NCBI RefSeq assembly: GCF_018614525.1
Contig: NZ_JAGGOL010000017.1
Coordinates: forward strand, 62,001-126,000
From: Streptomyces sp. ISL-11
Lineage (GTDB): Bacteria > Actinomycetota > Actinomycetes > Streptomycetales > Streptomycetaceae
Reading direction: 5' to 3'
Length of the DNA stretch: 64,000 nucleotides
Shown: positions 49,072 through 57,400 of the stretch, one piece after another
Position numbering within the stretch: position 1 is the first letter of the stretch
How the letters are laid out: each line of letters opens with the position of its first letter
The notes under the pieces: generated by a model
Told to the model about the DNA's origin: nothing
Database searches by the model: none
The model's input: the letters and a program-made list of their open reading frames with translations, nothing else
Position numbers and translations under genes: made by a program

Positions 49072-50895
49072 TCAGAGGGCGAGGCGCACCGGCAGGCGGC
49101 GCAGCCAGGCGTCGAGGTGGAGGACGAACTCGACGTCCGCCCGGCCGAGCCAGCCGCCCCGGTCCAGCAGACGGGGGTCGTCGGCCACTCGGCGGGCGGC
49201 GGCCCGGTCCAGCAGTGGCCGGACCGGGGCGGCGGTGTCTTCCAGCAGGGCCCGCAGCCGGACCGTCAGCCGCTGTTTGTAGGCGGGGTGGTAGGTGATC
49301 GGGAAGGGGACCTTCGGCCGGGTGAGGACGGACTCGGGCAGCAGGTCACGGGCGGCGGTCCGCAACAGGTCCTTCTCGCGGCCGTCGAAGGACTTCATCT
49401 GCCAGGGCACGTTGTAGAGGTAGACGAGCAGGCGGTGGTCGGCGAAGGGAAAACGCACCTGGAGTCCCACGGCGGCGGCGAGGCGCTCGGAGTGCTGCAC
49501 CGCCTGCTCGTGCAGGCGGGTCATATGGAGGTAGTCGATCTCGCGGGCCCTGCGGTCGGCAGCGGTCGAACCGTCCAGGTGGGGGACCTCGGCACGGGCC
49601 TCCTGGTACAGCGCGGCGCAGTGCCCGCTCAGGTCCGCCTCGTGCAGCAGGTCCGGGTCGAAGAGTCCGTTGCCGATGCCGTTGGCCATGCCGAGGCGGT
49701 GCGCCCGCTCGATCCAGGGGAAGGTCCGTTCCCGGGCGGTGACGGGTTCCCCCGCGCCGAACAGCCCGCCGAAGGCCGCGTCGGCGGCCTCCCCGCTGAG
49801 CACCACCCGCTCCTGCTCGGCGATCCGCCGGTAGAACAGGTAGGGCGTCAGGTTCTTGTCGCCGAAGGGGTTGGGAGCGTCCTTGGCCGCGAGCACGGCG
49901 GCCTCGGTGACCGGATCGGTGAGTTCGCCCGGATCGATCGCCACGTCCTGGTGGTGGCAGCCCAGGCGCCGCACCACGTCCAGGGCGAAGGGCCGGTCGG
50001 GTGCCGGCACCGCCCGGTCACCGCCGAAGTCGACGGTGAAGGTGCGGGGCGGGCTGCCCCGGAGGGCCGCGGCGAATCCGGCGAGGGCGCTGGAGTCCAG
50101 TCCGCCGGAGAGCAGCACGGCCGGTTCACCCCCGACGGCGTCCCGGCCGATCGCCTCCTCCAGGAGCCCGCGGGCGGTCCGCACCGTCAGGTCGAGGTCG
50201 TGCTCGTGCGGCCGCGCCTCGTACCCCCAGTACCGCTGTTCCGCGATGCCGTCGGCGCGTACGCACACCACGTGGGCGGCCCTGACCTCGTGCACCCCCC
50301 GCAGGACGGCCCGGCCCGGCTCGCGCACCTGGGAGAGCACGGAGCACAGGCCGCGCATGTCCAGCTCGGCGGGTATCAGGGGGTGTTCCACGAGCGCGGC
50401 GAGCTCGGAGGCGAAGGCCAGGCCGCCGTCGGGCAGCCGGGCGTAGCTCAGCGGCTTGATGCCCAGGCGGTCGCGGCACAGCAGCAGTTCACCGGTGCGC
50501 GCGTCCCAGGCCGCGAAGGCGAACAGCCCTTCCAGCCGTGCCGCCGCGCCGGGCCCCCACGCCAGCACGGCGTGCAGGACCGTACCGGCGTCGCTGCGGG
50601 TCCGGACGGTGCGGCCGCTCGCGGCCAGGGCCGTGCGCAGCTCGGCGGCGTTGGTGAGGGCGCCGTCGAAGGTGATGGCGCCTAGGGTCCGCCCGTCCTC
50701 CACGACGACCTCGGGCCCGGCGGTGGCATGCGGGTCGATGCCGTCCGCGCGATGGCCCAGAGTCAGGTGGCGGTCGGACCACAGCCCCTCGCCGTTCCGG
50801 CCGCGCGCCGCCAGGCGTGCGGTCATGGCGGCGACGGCGAATCCCTCACGGGACAGATCCCGTTGGTGGTCCACCCAGCCGGCGAGCCCGGACAT
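49072..50895 (-). CDS. Asparagine synthetase-like amidotransferase with Ser in place of Cys2
   Basis: This 607-residue protein keeps the two-domain asparagine synthetase layout: an N-terminal Ntn glutaminase-like domain and a C-terminal ATP-pyrophosphatase domain with VLLSGGLDSSALAGF. The expected nucleophile Cys directly after Met is Ser here (MSGLAGW), so glutamine hydrolysis should be lost. Similar cysteine-less members, such as beta-lactam synthetases, use ATP to adenylate a carboxylate for amide or ring formation without glutamine. It may close a ring, amidate with another amine, or modify a building block. GAGGAG precedes the ATG. A run of short tandem repeats lies just upstream. Confidence 0.88.
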   Translation of the reverse strand: MSGLAGWVDHQRDLSREGFAVAAMTARLAARGRNGEGLWSDRHLTLGHRADGIDPHATAGPEVVVEDGRTLGAITFDGALTNAAELRTALAASGRTVRTRSDAGTVLHAVLAWGPGAAARLEGLFAFAAWDARTGELLLCRDRLGIKPLSYARLPDGGLAFASELAALVEHPLIPAELDMRGLCSVLSQVREPGRAVLRGVHEVRAAHVVCVRADGIAEQRYWGYEARPHEHDLDLTVRTARGLLEEAIGRDAVGGEPAVLLSGGLDSSALAGFAAALRGSPPRTFTVDFGGDRAVPAPDRPFALDVVRRLGCHHQDVAIDPGELTDPVTEAAVLAAKDAPNPFGDKNLTPYLFYRRIAEQERVVLSGEAADAAFGGLFGAGEPVTARERTFPWIERAHRLGMANGIGNGLFDPDLLHEADLSGHCAALYQEARAEVPHLDGSTAADRRAREIDYLHMTRLHEQAVQHSERLAAAVGLQVRFPFADHRLLVYLYNVPWQMKSFDGREKDLLRTAARDLLPESVLTRPKVPFPITYHPAYKQRLTVRLRALLEDTAAPVRPLLDRAAARRVADDPRLLDRGGWLGRADVEFVLHLDAWLRRLPVRLAL

Positions 50896-50911
50896 GGCGT
50901 TCTCCTCATCG

Positions 50912-50938
50912 CTCTGATCACTCTGATCACTCTGATCG
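50912..50938. repeat. Three 9-base tandem repeats between PKS and amidotransferase genes
   Basis: CTCTGATCA, CTCTGATCA and CTCTGATCG follow each other without gaps. On the coding (minus) strand they lie directly upstream of the GAGGAG ribosome site of the amidotransferase gene. Confidence 0.85.
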
Positions 50939-50943
50939 GTCTG

Positions 50944-50973
50944 TCATGGGTTGCTCATGGGTTTGCTCATGGG
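50944..50973. repeat. TCATGGGTTTGC-type repeats
   Basis: TCATGGGTTGC, TCATGGGTTTGC and a third TCATGGG follow each other next to the 9-base repeats. Together the two repeat runs fill about half of the 122-base gap after the PKS stop. Confidence 0.8.
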
Positions 50974-51017
50974 CCCGGTGTGCACCGGTCCGCGGACCGG
51001 TCGTACGGCCCGGGCGG

Positions 51018-54000
51018 TCAGGCCCGCGTCGCGGCCAGGGCGCGGCGGATCTCGGCGGCGAGTGCCGGGGCGTGCGTCCGTCCGAGCACGGTCCAGTGGT
51101 CGCCCGGTACGGAACGGACGACCGCCCCGGCCCCGTACAGCGCGGCGAGCCGTCCGGTCAGCCGGGCCCGGACCGTGGCGTCGGCGCCCGCCTTGAGCAG
51201 GAGCAGCCCGCCGGCCACCGGCCTGGGGCGGTGCCGCAGCATGGCGGTGATGCTCGCGTTGTGCACCCGCACGTAGTCGGGGCTCCCGTCCGTCGTCAGC
51301 CCGGCCACATCGCCGATGCGGGCCACCTCACCGAGACGGCCGACCCGGTCGCGGTCCGCCCCGGGCCACCGGCCCGCGCCGAGCAGCAGTGCCCGGCCGC
51401 GTTGGAAACGGGCCTCCAGCTGCAGGCGGACACTGGGCAGGAGCCAGGACGGCAGCGCGCCGACCGGCAGGCCCTTGGTCGGCGGCAGGAAACCGTCGAT
51501 GCCGAGCAGCAGCTCCACCCGCTCCCCGGTGGCCTCCAGCAGCCGGGTCATCTCGTGCGCGACCATGGCGCCGTACGACCAGCCGCCCAGCAGGTACGGG
51601 CCCTGAGGCCGGATCCGGCGGATGACGGAGACGTGGTGCGCGGCCAGGTCCTCGAGCCGGGTAGGTGGTCTGCGGCCGTCGTGGAGGCCGGGCGACTCGA
51701 TGCCGTACACCGGCCGGGTGTCGTCGAGGTGGCCGGCGAGATGCCGGTAGCACAGGCTGCTGCCGGAAGCGGGAGGCACGAGGAACAGCGGGGTGCCGGG
51801 GCCGCCTTCCCTGAGCAGCGTGAGGTGGCTGGGGAGTGCGGCCGGGGCCGGGTCGTCCGGCACGGCGTCGGCGGCGGGCGGCGTCACGGCCGCGGGGGCG
51901 GCCTGCCGGACGGCGGCGACCAGCCCGGCGAAGGTCAGTTCGCGCGGCAGCGAGACCGCGGAGACCCGGTGGCCGAGCCTGCTCCGGACGAGACCGGTGA
52001 GCTGAACGAGCATCAGGGAGTCCCCGCCCAGCAGGTGGAAGTCGTCCCGTTCGGCGGCGGCCGGTGTGCCCAGCACCTCGCACCACAGGTCCGCGACCGC
52101 CGCGGCCAAGGCGTCCCGCGTCGGACGCGGTGCCGCCTCCTCCGACGACGCCACAGGACCGGGCGCCCCTGCCGTACCGCCCCGCGCCGGACGTACCGGG
52201 TCCAGGGGCGGGACGTCCTCCGGTGCGCCCGGCCGGCTCAGCGGCCCGGTCAGCCGCAGCGTGCCGGGCGGCAGCCCGCTGCCGAGCAGCGCGGCCATGT
52301 CCGCCGGAGCGGTCCGGGGAATCTCCAGGTGCCCCCACGCGGGGCTGTCCGGGTCCGGGTCGAGCAGGCGGCGCACCTGCTGCGCCCGCCAGTCGGCCGG
52401 GTCGTCGGTGACGACCCAGGCGGGACCGGTGGCCGGCACCGCCGTACGCAGCTCCTCCCACCGGGCGGCGGCCTGCGGAGCGTGCTCCAGGCCGGGCACG
52501 TAGAGCAACGCGTCGGCGCCGTCCGTCCGCGGGAGACCGGCCACCGTCCGCCGCAGCCGTGCGACCGGGCGGGCGTCGGCGTCGGCGGGGCGTGCGGCGA
52601 GGACGACGAGGTGGTCGCTGTCCAGGCTGGCGGGCACCGGCCGGGCGTCGGCGAACCCGGCTTCGTCCAGGGCCCGCAGCCAGGTCTTGGCGTCGAGGTG
52701 GATGGAGTCGGTCCGCAGTTCGTCGGCGAAGCCCCACCAGCCCGGGGCGAGGCCCCACAGCACATGGGACCAGCGGGGGATGTCCGTCACCTCCACCAGG
52801 CCGACCCGGCCGCCCGGCCGCAGCAGCCCGGCCAGGTGGCGCAGTGCGACCGGCACCGAGGGGGTGGCGTGCACGACGTTGTAGCCGAGGACGAGGTCGT
52901 AGCTGCCCGGCACCAGGCCCTGGGCGGCGGGGTCCTGGCCGATGTCGTAGGTGGAGAACCGCATGTCGGGCAGGCCCAGTTCGGCGGCGCGGGTCTGTGC
53001 GCGGCGCACGATCAGGGGGCTGATGTCGGTGAAGTGGTATTCGACACCGTGGCGGCCGGGCCAGTCGGTGAGCAGCGGCCAGGTGAGCCGTCCGGTGCCC
53101 GCTCCGATCTCCAGGACGCGCAGTGGCCTGTCGTCGTCACGCCGGGCGGTGACGTCGCGCACGACCGTACGCAGGGCGTCGAGGGCGGCCGCGTTCTCGT
53201 CGAGGGGAACCCGGTTGTCCATGAGGCAGGTGTGGAGGAAGTCGTCCTCCGCGTCCGGGTAGAGGACGGAGACGGGGGTGCGGCGGCCCGCGAAGACGGC
53301 GGGGTAGGCGTCGGTGACGTGGTCCAGCATGCGGGTGAGGCCCGGGAGTTCGCCGAGCCCGTCACCGGCGCGCAGGGCGTCGGCGACGCCTTCGGCGATG
53401 TCATCGGCGGTGTACCAGCCGTCCTCCTCGCGGCGCAGCCACCCCTCCTCCGCGAGCATGCGCAGGCAGAAGCCGACGAGGGCCGGGAGCCGGTCCTCCG
53501 GGTCGATCCGGCGGCGCAGATCCTCGTCGCCCCTCCGCTGCCCGCCGGAAAGGCCCGTGAGCGAGAGGAATTGGCGGCCTATGAGACCGGCGCAATAGCG
53601 GTCCAGGTCACGGCCGAGCCGGGACCGGCGGGTCAGGGGCGGCTCGGCGCTGTTCCAGGGGGCGTCGGCCACCGCTGTGGCGAAGAGGCCGGTACGGTCC
53701 GGGTCCGGGGCGAGGTCGACGTAGGCGACCAGCGGCAGGCCGTGACCGGCCAGGTCGGCGGCGAGGCCGGCACCGTCCGGCCGTCCGTCGGCGATCAGCG
53801 TCCAGCGGGCGGGGGCCCGCTCCGGGGAGGTGGACGCGGCGGCGGCTGCGCCGGACACGGGTACGGGCGGCACGGGGACGGAACGGGCGGTGCGGGCCCA
53901 CCAGCTCCGGCCCCGCCAGGCGTAGCAGGCGGCCGGGCCGTCCAGGGCCGGCAGGCGGGAGGGGCCGGGTCCGGCACCGAGGTCGAGCAACGCCACACGG

Positions 54001-57000
54001 AGGGCGGAACGGTCCTGGTGCTCGGCCCAGGCGGTGAGCGCGGCGGCGCCCGGAGAGAGCGCGTGCTCGGCGAGTATGCCGGTCAGGGCGTGTCCGGCGA
54101 GCAGGAGCGGGGCGCCGAGCCGCCGGGCGGTGGCGGCGAGCGTGTCGAGTACGGCGGAGGTGCCCGGGTCCGTGGGGTCGGCGGCAGGGGGCAGGGCCGC
54201 GAGGACGAGCGGTGTCCGCGTTCCCGACGCGGCGAGGGCGGCCGTCGCCGCGCCCGGGGAACCGGGCTGCCAGGGGGTCCGGATGACGGCGGCCGGTGCG
54301 GCGGAGGCGTCGGCCAGTGCCGAGGCGGCGAGCGACTCCAGACCGGGCTCGGCATCGCCGACCAGCAAGACGCCGTCGTACGCGCCCGGGCGGGCGGTGG
54401 GCGTCTGGCTCCAGGTGGGCGTGGTCAGGGGGGCCGCGGCGATCGCCGGCACGGGCGCCCGCCCCGGCACGGGAAGGAGGCGCGCGTGCGAGCCGGTGGG
54501 GGTGGGCGCGAAGGGGTGGGGCGGCAGGGAGCAGCGCGCAGCGGGCTCGGGGTGTTCCAGCGTCTCCCAGGGCACGTCCAGGCCCTCTTCCCACAGCCGG
54601 GCCACAGCGCTCAGCAGGGCGGTGGTCTCCTGCTCCGGGTGGCGGCCGAACAGGGTGACGGGGACGGCGTCCACGGCCTGGCGCGCGGCTTCGCGCGTGA
54701 GGGAATCGCCCGGCCCCAGCTCGATCAGCAGCCGGGCGCCGGCTCCGGCCAGGGTGCGCATCCCCTCTTCCAGCCGGATGGTCCCCAGCAGCTGGTCCGC
54801 CCAGTAGCCGGGGTCGCCGGCGCGGTCGGCCTCGGCCCAGGTGCCGGTCGGATTCGACACGTACGGCACCTGCGGCGCCCGGGCGGGGACGGCCGCCACC
54901 GCGCGGCGCAGGGAGTCGGCCGCGCCGGTCATCAGCGGGGAGTGGAAGGCGTGCACGGTGTCGAGCAGGCGCGCGGCGACTCCTCGTGCGCCCTGCTCGA
55001 GAGCCAGCTGTTCGATGCGGGCGGCCGGGCCGGACAGCACGACGTGACCGGTGCCGGCGACGGCGAGTGCCACGCCGTCACCCAGCAGCGGGGCGGCCTC
55101 CGAGGGCGGCAGGCGCAGGGCGAGCATGCTGCCGGGGCCGGCCTCGTGCATCGCGGTGGCGCGCTCCCACACCAGGCCCAGAGCGTCCTCGCGGCTCCAG
55201 ACTCCCGCGACGGCGGCCGCCACGTACTCCCCGACGCTGTGGCCGTACATGGCGGCCGGGGTGATGCCCCAGGACGCCAGCTGCGCCGCCATCGCACAGC
55301 CGTGGGCGAACAGGCCGAGCTGCTGGTGACGGGTGTCGGTGAACCAGTCACGGTCGGTGCCGGGATCGAGGACGCGGCCCAGGTCGACGCCGAAGCGCGT
55401 CCGGCAGTCGGCACGGCACTCCTCGAAGACTTCGCGGAAGACCGGCAGCAGAGCATGGGCGGCCCGGCCCTGCCCGGCTCGCAGGGTGCCCTGGCCGGGG
55501 AAGAGGAAGGCGGCCCCGGGGCCGGGCAGCGCCCGGGTGGTGCGGTCGGCGGCACGCAGCCGGTCGGCCGCCTGCGCGCTGCTGTCCGCGACCACGGTGA
55601 GGCGGTGCGGGAACCGGCGACGCTCCGTCAAGGTGTGCGCCACGTCCTGGATCACGGGTGCGTCGTCGGCGGCGAGCCGGTCGGCGAGCCGCTCGCGCAG
55701 GGTGTGGAGGGCCTCCGGGGTCGCCGCCGACAGGCACAGGGCACGGGGGGTGCCGGCGCCTTCGGTGGCTCCTGTGACCTCTGCCGCCTCTGCGGGAGTC
55801 CGTCGGCCGGCCGCGGGGAGCGGGGCCTCCTCCAGGATGAGATGGGCGTTGGTACCTCCGATGCCGAAGGAACTGACACCGGCCAGCCGGGGGCTCGCGG
55901 ACTCCCACACCCGGTGCTCGGTGCTGATGCCGAAGGGCGAGCCCTCCAGTTCCAGTGCGGGATTGGCCCGGGTGAAATGCGGTGTGGGGACGAACGCGCG
56001 GTGCTGGAGCATCAGCGCGGCCTTGATCAGTCCGGCGATGCCGGCGGTGGCGCCGGTGTGACCGATGTTGGCCTTGACCGTTCCGATCAGACAGTGCCCG
56101 GTACGGAGGTCCGGGCCGCCGCTCTCGCGGAACGCGGCCGTGAGCGCCGCCAGCTCGACCGGATCGCCGACCGGGGTGCCGGTGCCGTGCGCCTCGACGT
56201 AACCGATCTCCGCGGCGCCGACCCCGGCCTGGGCGAGGGCCGTCAGGATCACGTCGCGCTGCCCGGTCACCGACGGCGCGGTGTAACCGACCTTGTCGCC
56301 ACCGTCGTTGTTGACCGCCGACCCCCGGATCACGGCGATGATCCGGTCGCCGTGGTCCAGCGCGTCGGCGAGGCGTTTGAGGACGACCACGCCGACGCCT
56401 TCGCCGTTGACCGTGCCGGCCGCCTCGGCGTCGAACGCACGGCAGTGGCCGTCCGGGGAGAGGATGCCTCCCTCCTGGTGCAGGTGGCCACCGGCCGTGG
56501 GCAGCCGGAGCGAGGCACCGCCGGCGAGGGCCACGTCGCACTCGTAACCGAGCAGCGCCCGGCATGCCTGGTGCACGGCGACGAGGGCGGTCGAACAGGC
56601 CGTCTGCACGGTGACGGCCGGCCCGCGCAGGCCGAGCTTGTAGGCGACACGGGTGGCCAGGAAGTCCTTCTCCCGGCCGATGATCCGCTGCGTGGCGAGG
56701 GCGGGGTCGGCGGGGCCGGGGGCCACCGGCGGGGTGATGTCGCACCCGGCGTAGACGCCGGTCCACTGCCCGGCGCGAGCGGGGTCGATCCCGGCGTCGT
56801 CGAACGCCTGTGCCGCGCACTCCAGGAAGATCCGGTGCTGGGGATCGATGCTCGCGGCCTCGGCGGCGCTGTAGCCGAAGAAGTCCCGGTCGAAGAGATC
56901 GCCGCCGCTGATCACCCCGCGGGCGGGAACGAAGTCGGGGTGCGCGGCGAGAGCGGGGTCCACCCCCGCCTCCAGCAACTCGGCCGTGCCGAACCGGCTG

Positions 57001-57107
57001 ATGCCGTCCGCTCCCGTCCGGAGGTTGTGCCAGTACTCCGCGACGTCGCGGGCCCCGGGCAGACGGCAGCTCATACCCACCAGGGCGACGGCGTTCTCGT
57101 GGTTCAT
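51018..57107 (-). CDS. Type I PKS: KS-AT-C-methyltransferase-ACP-TE
   Basis: This 2029-residue module extends the NRPS chain by one unit and releases it. Ketosynthase: Cys171 in TACSTAL, His in EAHGTGTPVGDP and KANIGHTGA. Acyltransferase: Ser624 in GHSVGEY with HAFHS near 720, the malonyl-CoA type. A non-catalytic linker of about 300 residues follows, with no reductase motif. Then comes a C-methyltransferase with VLEIGAGTGRLTW at about 1331, a carrier with Ser1697 in LLGGDSLML and a thioesterase with Ser1844 in GGWSYGAMV. No KR, DH or ER is seen, so the product should be an alpha-methylated or gem-dimethyl beta-keto acid, the precursor type for epoxyketones. ATG 57107 is the first gene of the minus-strand operon; its ribosome site is weak. 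Confidence 0.92.
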   Translation of the reverse strand: MNHENAVALVGMSCRLPGARDVAEYWHNLRTGADGISRFGTAELLEAGVDPALAAHPDFVPARGVISGGDLFDRDFFGYSAAEAASIDPQHRIFLECAAQAFDDAGIDPARAGQWTGVYAGCDITPPVAPGPADPALATQRIIGREKDFLATRVAYKLGLRGPAVTVQTACSTALVAVHQACRALLGYECDVALAGGASLRLPTAGGHLHQEGGILSPDGHCRAFDAEAAGTVNGEGVGVVVLKRLADALDHGDRIIAVIRGSAVNNDGGDKVGYTAPSVTGQRDVILTALAQAGVGAAEIGYVEAHGTGTPVGDPVELAALTAAFRESGGPDLRTGHCLIGTVKANIGHTGATAGIAGLIKAALMLQHRAFVPTPHFTRANPALELEGSPFGISTEHRVWESASPRLAGVSSFGIGGTNAHLILEEAPLPAAGRRTPAEAAEVTGATEGAGTPRALCLSAATPEALHTLRERLADRLAADDAPVIQDVAHTLTERRRFPHRLTVVADSSAQAADRLRAADRTTRALPGPGAAFLFPGQGTLRAGQGRAAHALLPVFREVFEECRADCRTRFGVDLGRVLDPGTDRDWFTDTRHQQLGLFAHGCAMAAQLASWGITPAAMYGHSVGEYVAAAVAGVWSREDALGLVWERATAMHEAGPGSMLALRLPPSEAAPLLGDGVALAVAGTGHVVLSGPAARIEQLALEQGARGVAARLLDTVHAFHSPLMTGAADSLRRAVAAVPARAPQVPYVSNPTGTWAEADRAGDPGYWADQLLGTIRLEEGMRTLAGAGARLLIELGPGDSLTREAARQAVDAVPVTLFGRHPEQETTALLSAVARLWEEGLDVPWETLEHPEPAARCSLPPHPFAPTPTGSHARLLPVPGRAPVPAIAAAPLTTPTWSQTPTARPGAYDGVLLVGDAEPGLESLAASALADASAAPAAVIRTPWQPGSPGAATAALAASGTRTPLVLAALPPAADPTDPGTSAVLDTLAATARRLGAPLLLAGHALTGILAEHALSPGAAALTAWAEHQDRSALRVALLDLGAGPGPSRLPALDGPAACYAWRGRSWWARTARSVPVPPVPVSGAAAAASTSPERAPARWTLIADGRPDGAGLAADLAGHGLPLVAYVDLAPDPDRTGLFATAVADAPWNSAEPPLTRRSRLGRDLDRYCAGLIGRQFLSLTGLSGGQRRGDEDLRRRIDPEDRLPALVGFCLRMLAEEGWLRREEDGWYTADDIAEGVADALRAGDGLGELPGLTRMLDHVTDAYPAVFAGRRTPVSVLYPDAEDDFLHTCLMDNRVPLDENAAALDALRTVVRDVTARRDDDRPLRVLEIGAGTGRLTWPLLTDWPGRHGVEYHFTDISPLIVRRAQTRAAELGLPDMRFSTYDIGQDPAAQGLVPGSYDLVLGYNVVHATPSVPVALRHLAGLLRPGGRVGLVEVTDIPRWSHVLWGLAPGWWGFADELRTDSIHLDAKTWLRALDEAGFADARPVPASLDSDHLVVLAARPADADARPVARLRRTVAGLPRTDGADALLYVPGLEHAPQAAARWEELRTAVPATGPAWVVTDDPADWRAQQVRRLLDPDPDSPAWGHLEIPRTAPADMAALLGSGLPPGTLRLTGPLSRPGAPEDVPPLDPVRPARGGTAGAPGPVASSEEAAPRPTRDALAAAVADLWCEVLGTPAAAERDDFHLLGGDSLMLVQLTGLVRSRLGHRVSAVSLPRELTFAGLVAAVRQAAPAAVTPPAADAVPDDPAPAALPSHLTLLREGGPGTPLFLVPPASGSSLCYRHLAGHLDDTRPVYGIESPGLHDGRRPPTRLEDLAAHHVSVIRRIRPQGPYLLGGWSYGAMVAHEMTRLLEATGERVELLLGIDGFLPPTKGLPVGALPSWLLPSVRLQLEARFQRGRALLLGAGRWPGADRDRVGRLGEVARIGDVAGLTTDGSPDYVRVHNASITAMLRHRPRPVAGGLLLLKAGADATVRARLTGRLAALYGAGAVVRSVPGDHWTVLGRTHAPALAAEIRRALAATRA

Positions 57108-57194
57108 CAGGTGTGTATCTCCCGGTCCGTACGGAATGGGGCCGATCCGGCACTTCCCGGTCCTACATTCCTCCACGGGCAACCGCCGGACCAT

Positions 57195-57210
57195 CGTGGT
57201 CGACCACGAG
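57195..57210. promoter_or_regulatory. 16-base perfect palindrome in the divergent promoter
   Basis: TCGTGGTCGACCACGA is a perfect inverted repeat located 88 bases before the PKS start and 191 bases before the regulator start. It overlaps the first of three direct repeats. It is a good candidate operator for the adjacent LuxR-type activator. Confidence 0.5.
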
Positions 57211-57236
57211 ATCGACCACGAGATCGGCCACGGGAC
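57201..57236. repeat. Three 12-base direct repeats in the divergent promoter
   Basis: TCGACCACGAGA occurs twice in a row, followed by the variant TCGGCCACGGGA. The 12-base period is close to one helical turn, which would place bound proteins on one face of the DNA. Confidence 0.7.
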
Positions 57237-57400
57237 CGGTGAGGAAACCGGCGGCCACAGGCGGCCGAGTGAGGTGGATCACAGCACTTGCCGGGGGAAC
57301 CGGAGTTTCATGATCAACGTTGCGTCGACAACGGACAGTGGGCGGAAGACCGGACAGTGATCCGCCGGCACTGCCGCCTTGAGCACCCGGGAGAACCGAG

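Noticed and set aside
50817-57242. Plus-strand open frame of 2141 residues opposite the PKS
   Set aside because: Composition is Gly/Arg/Asp/Val-rich without domains; the minus strand encodes a perfect modular PKS. It is a shadow of GC-rich codon bias.
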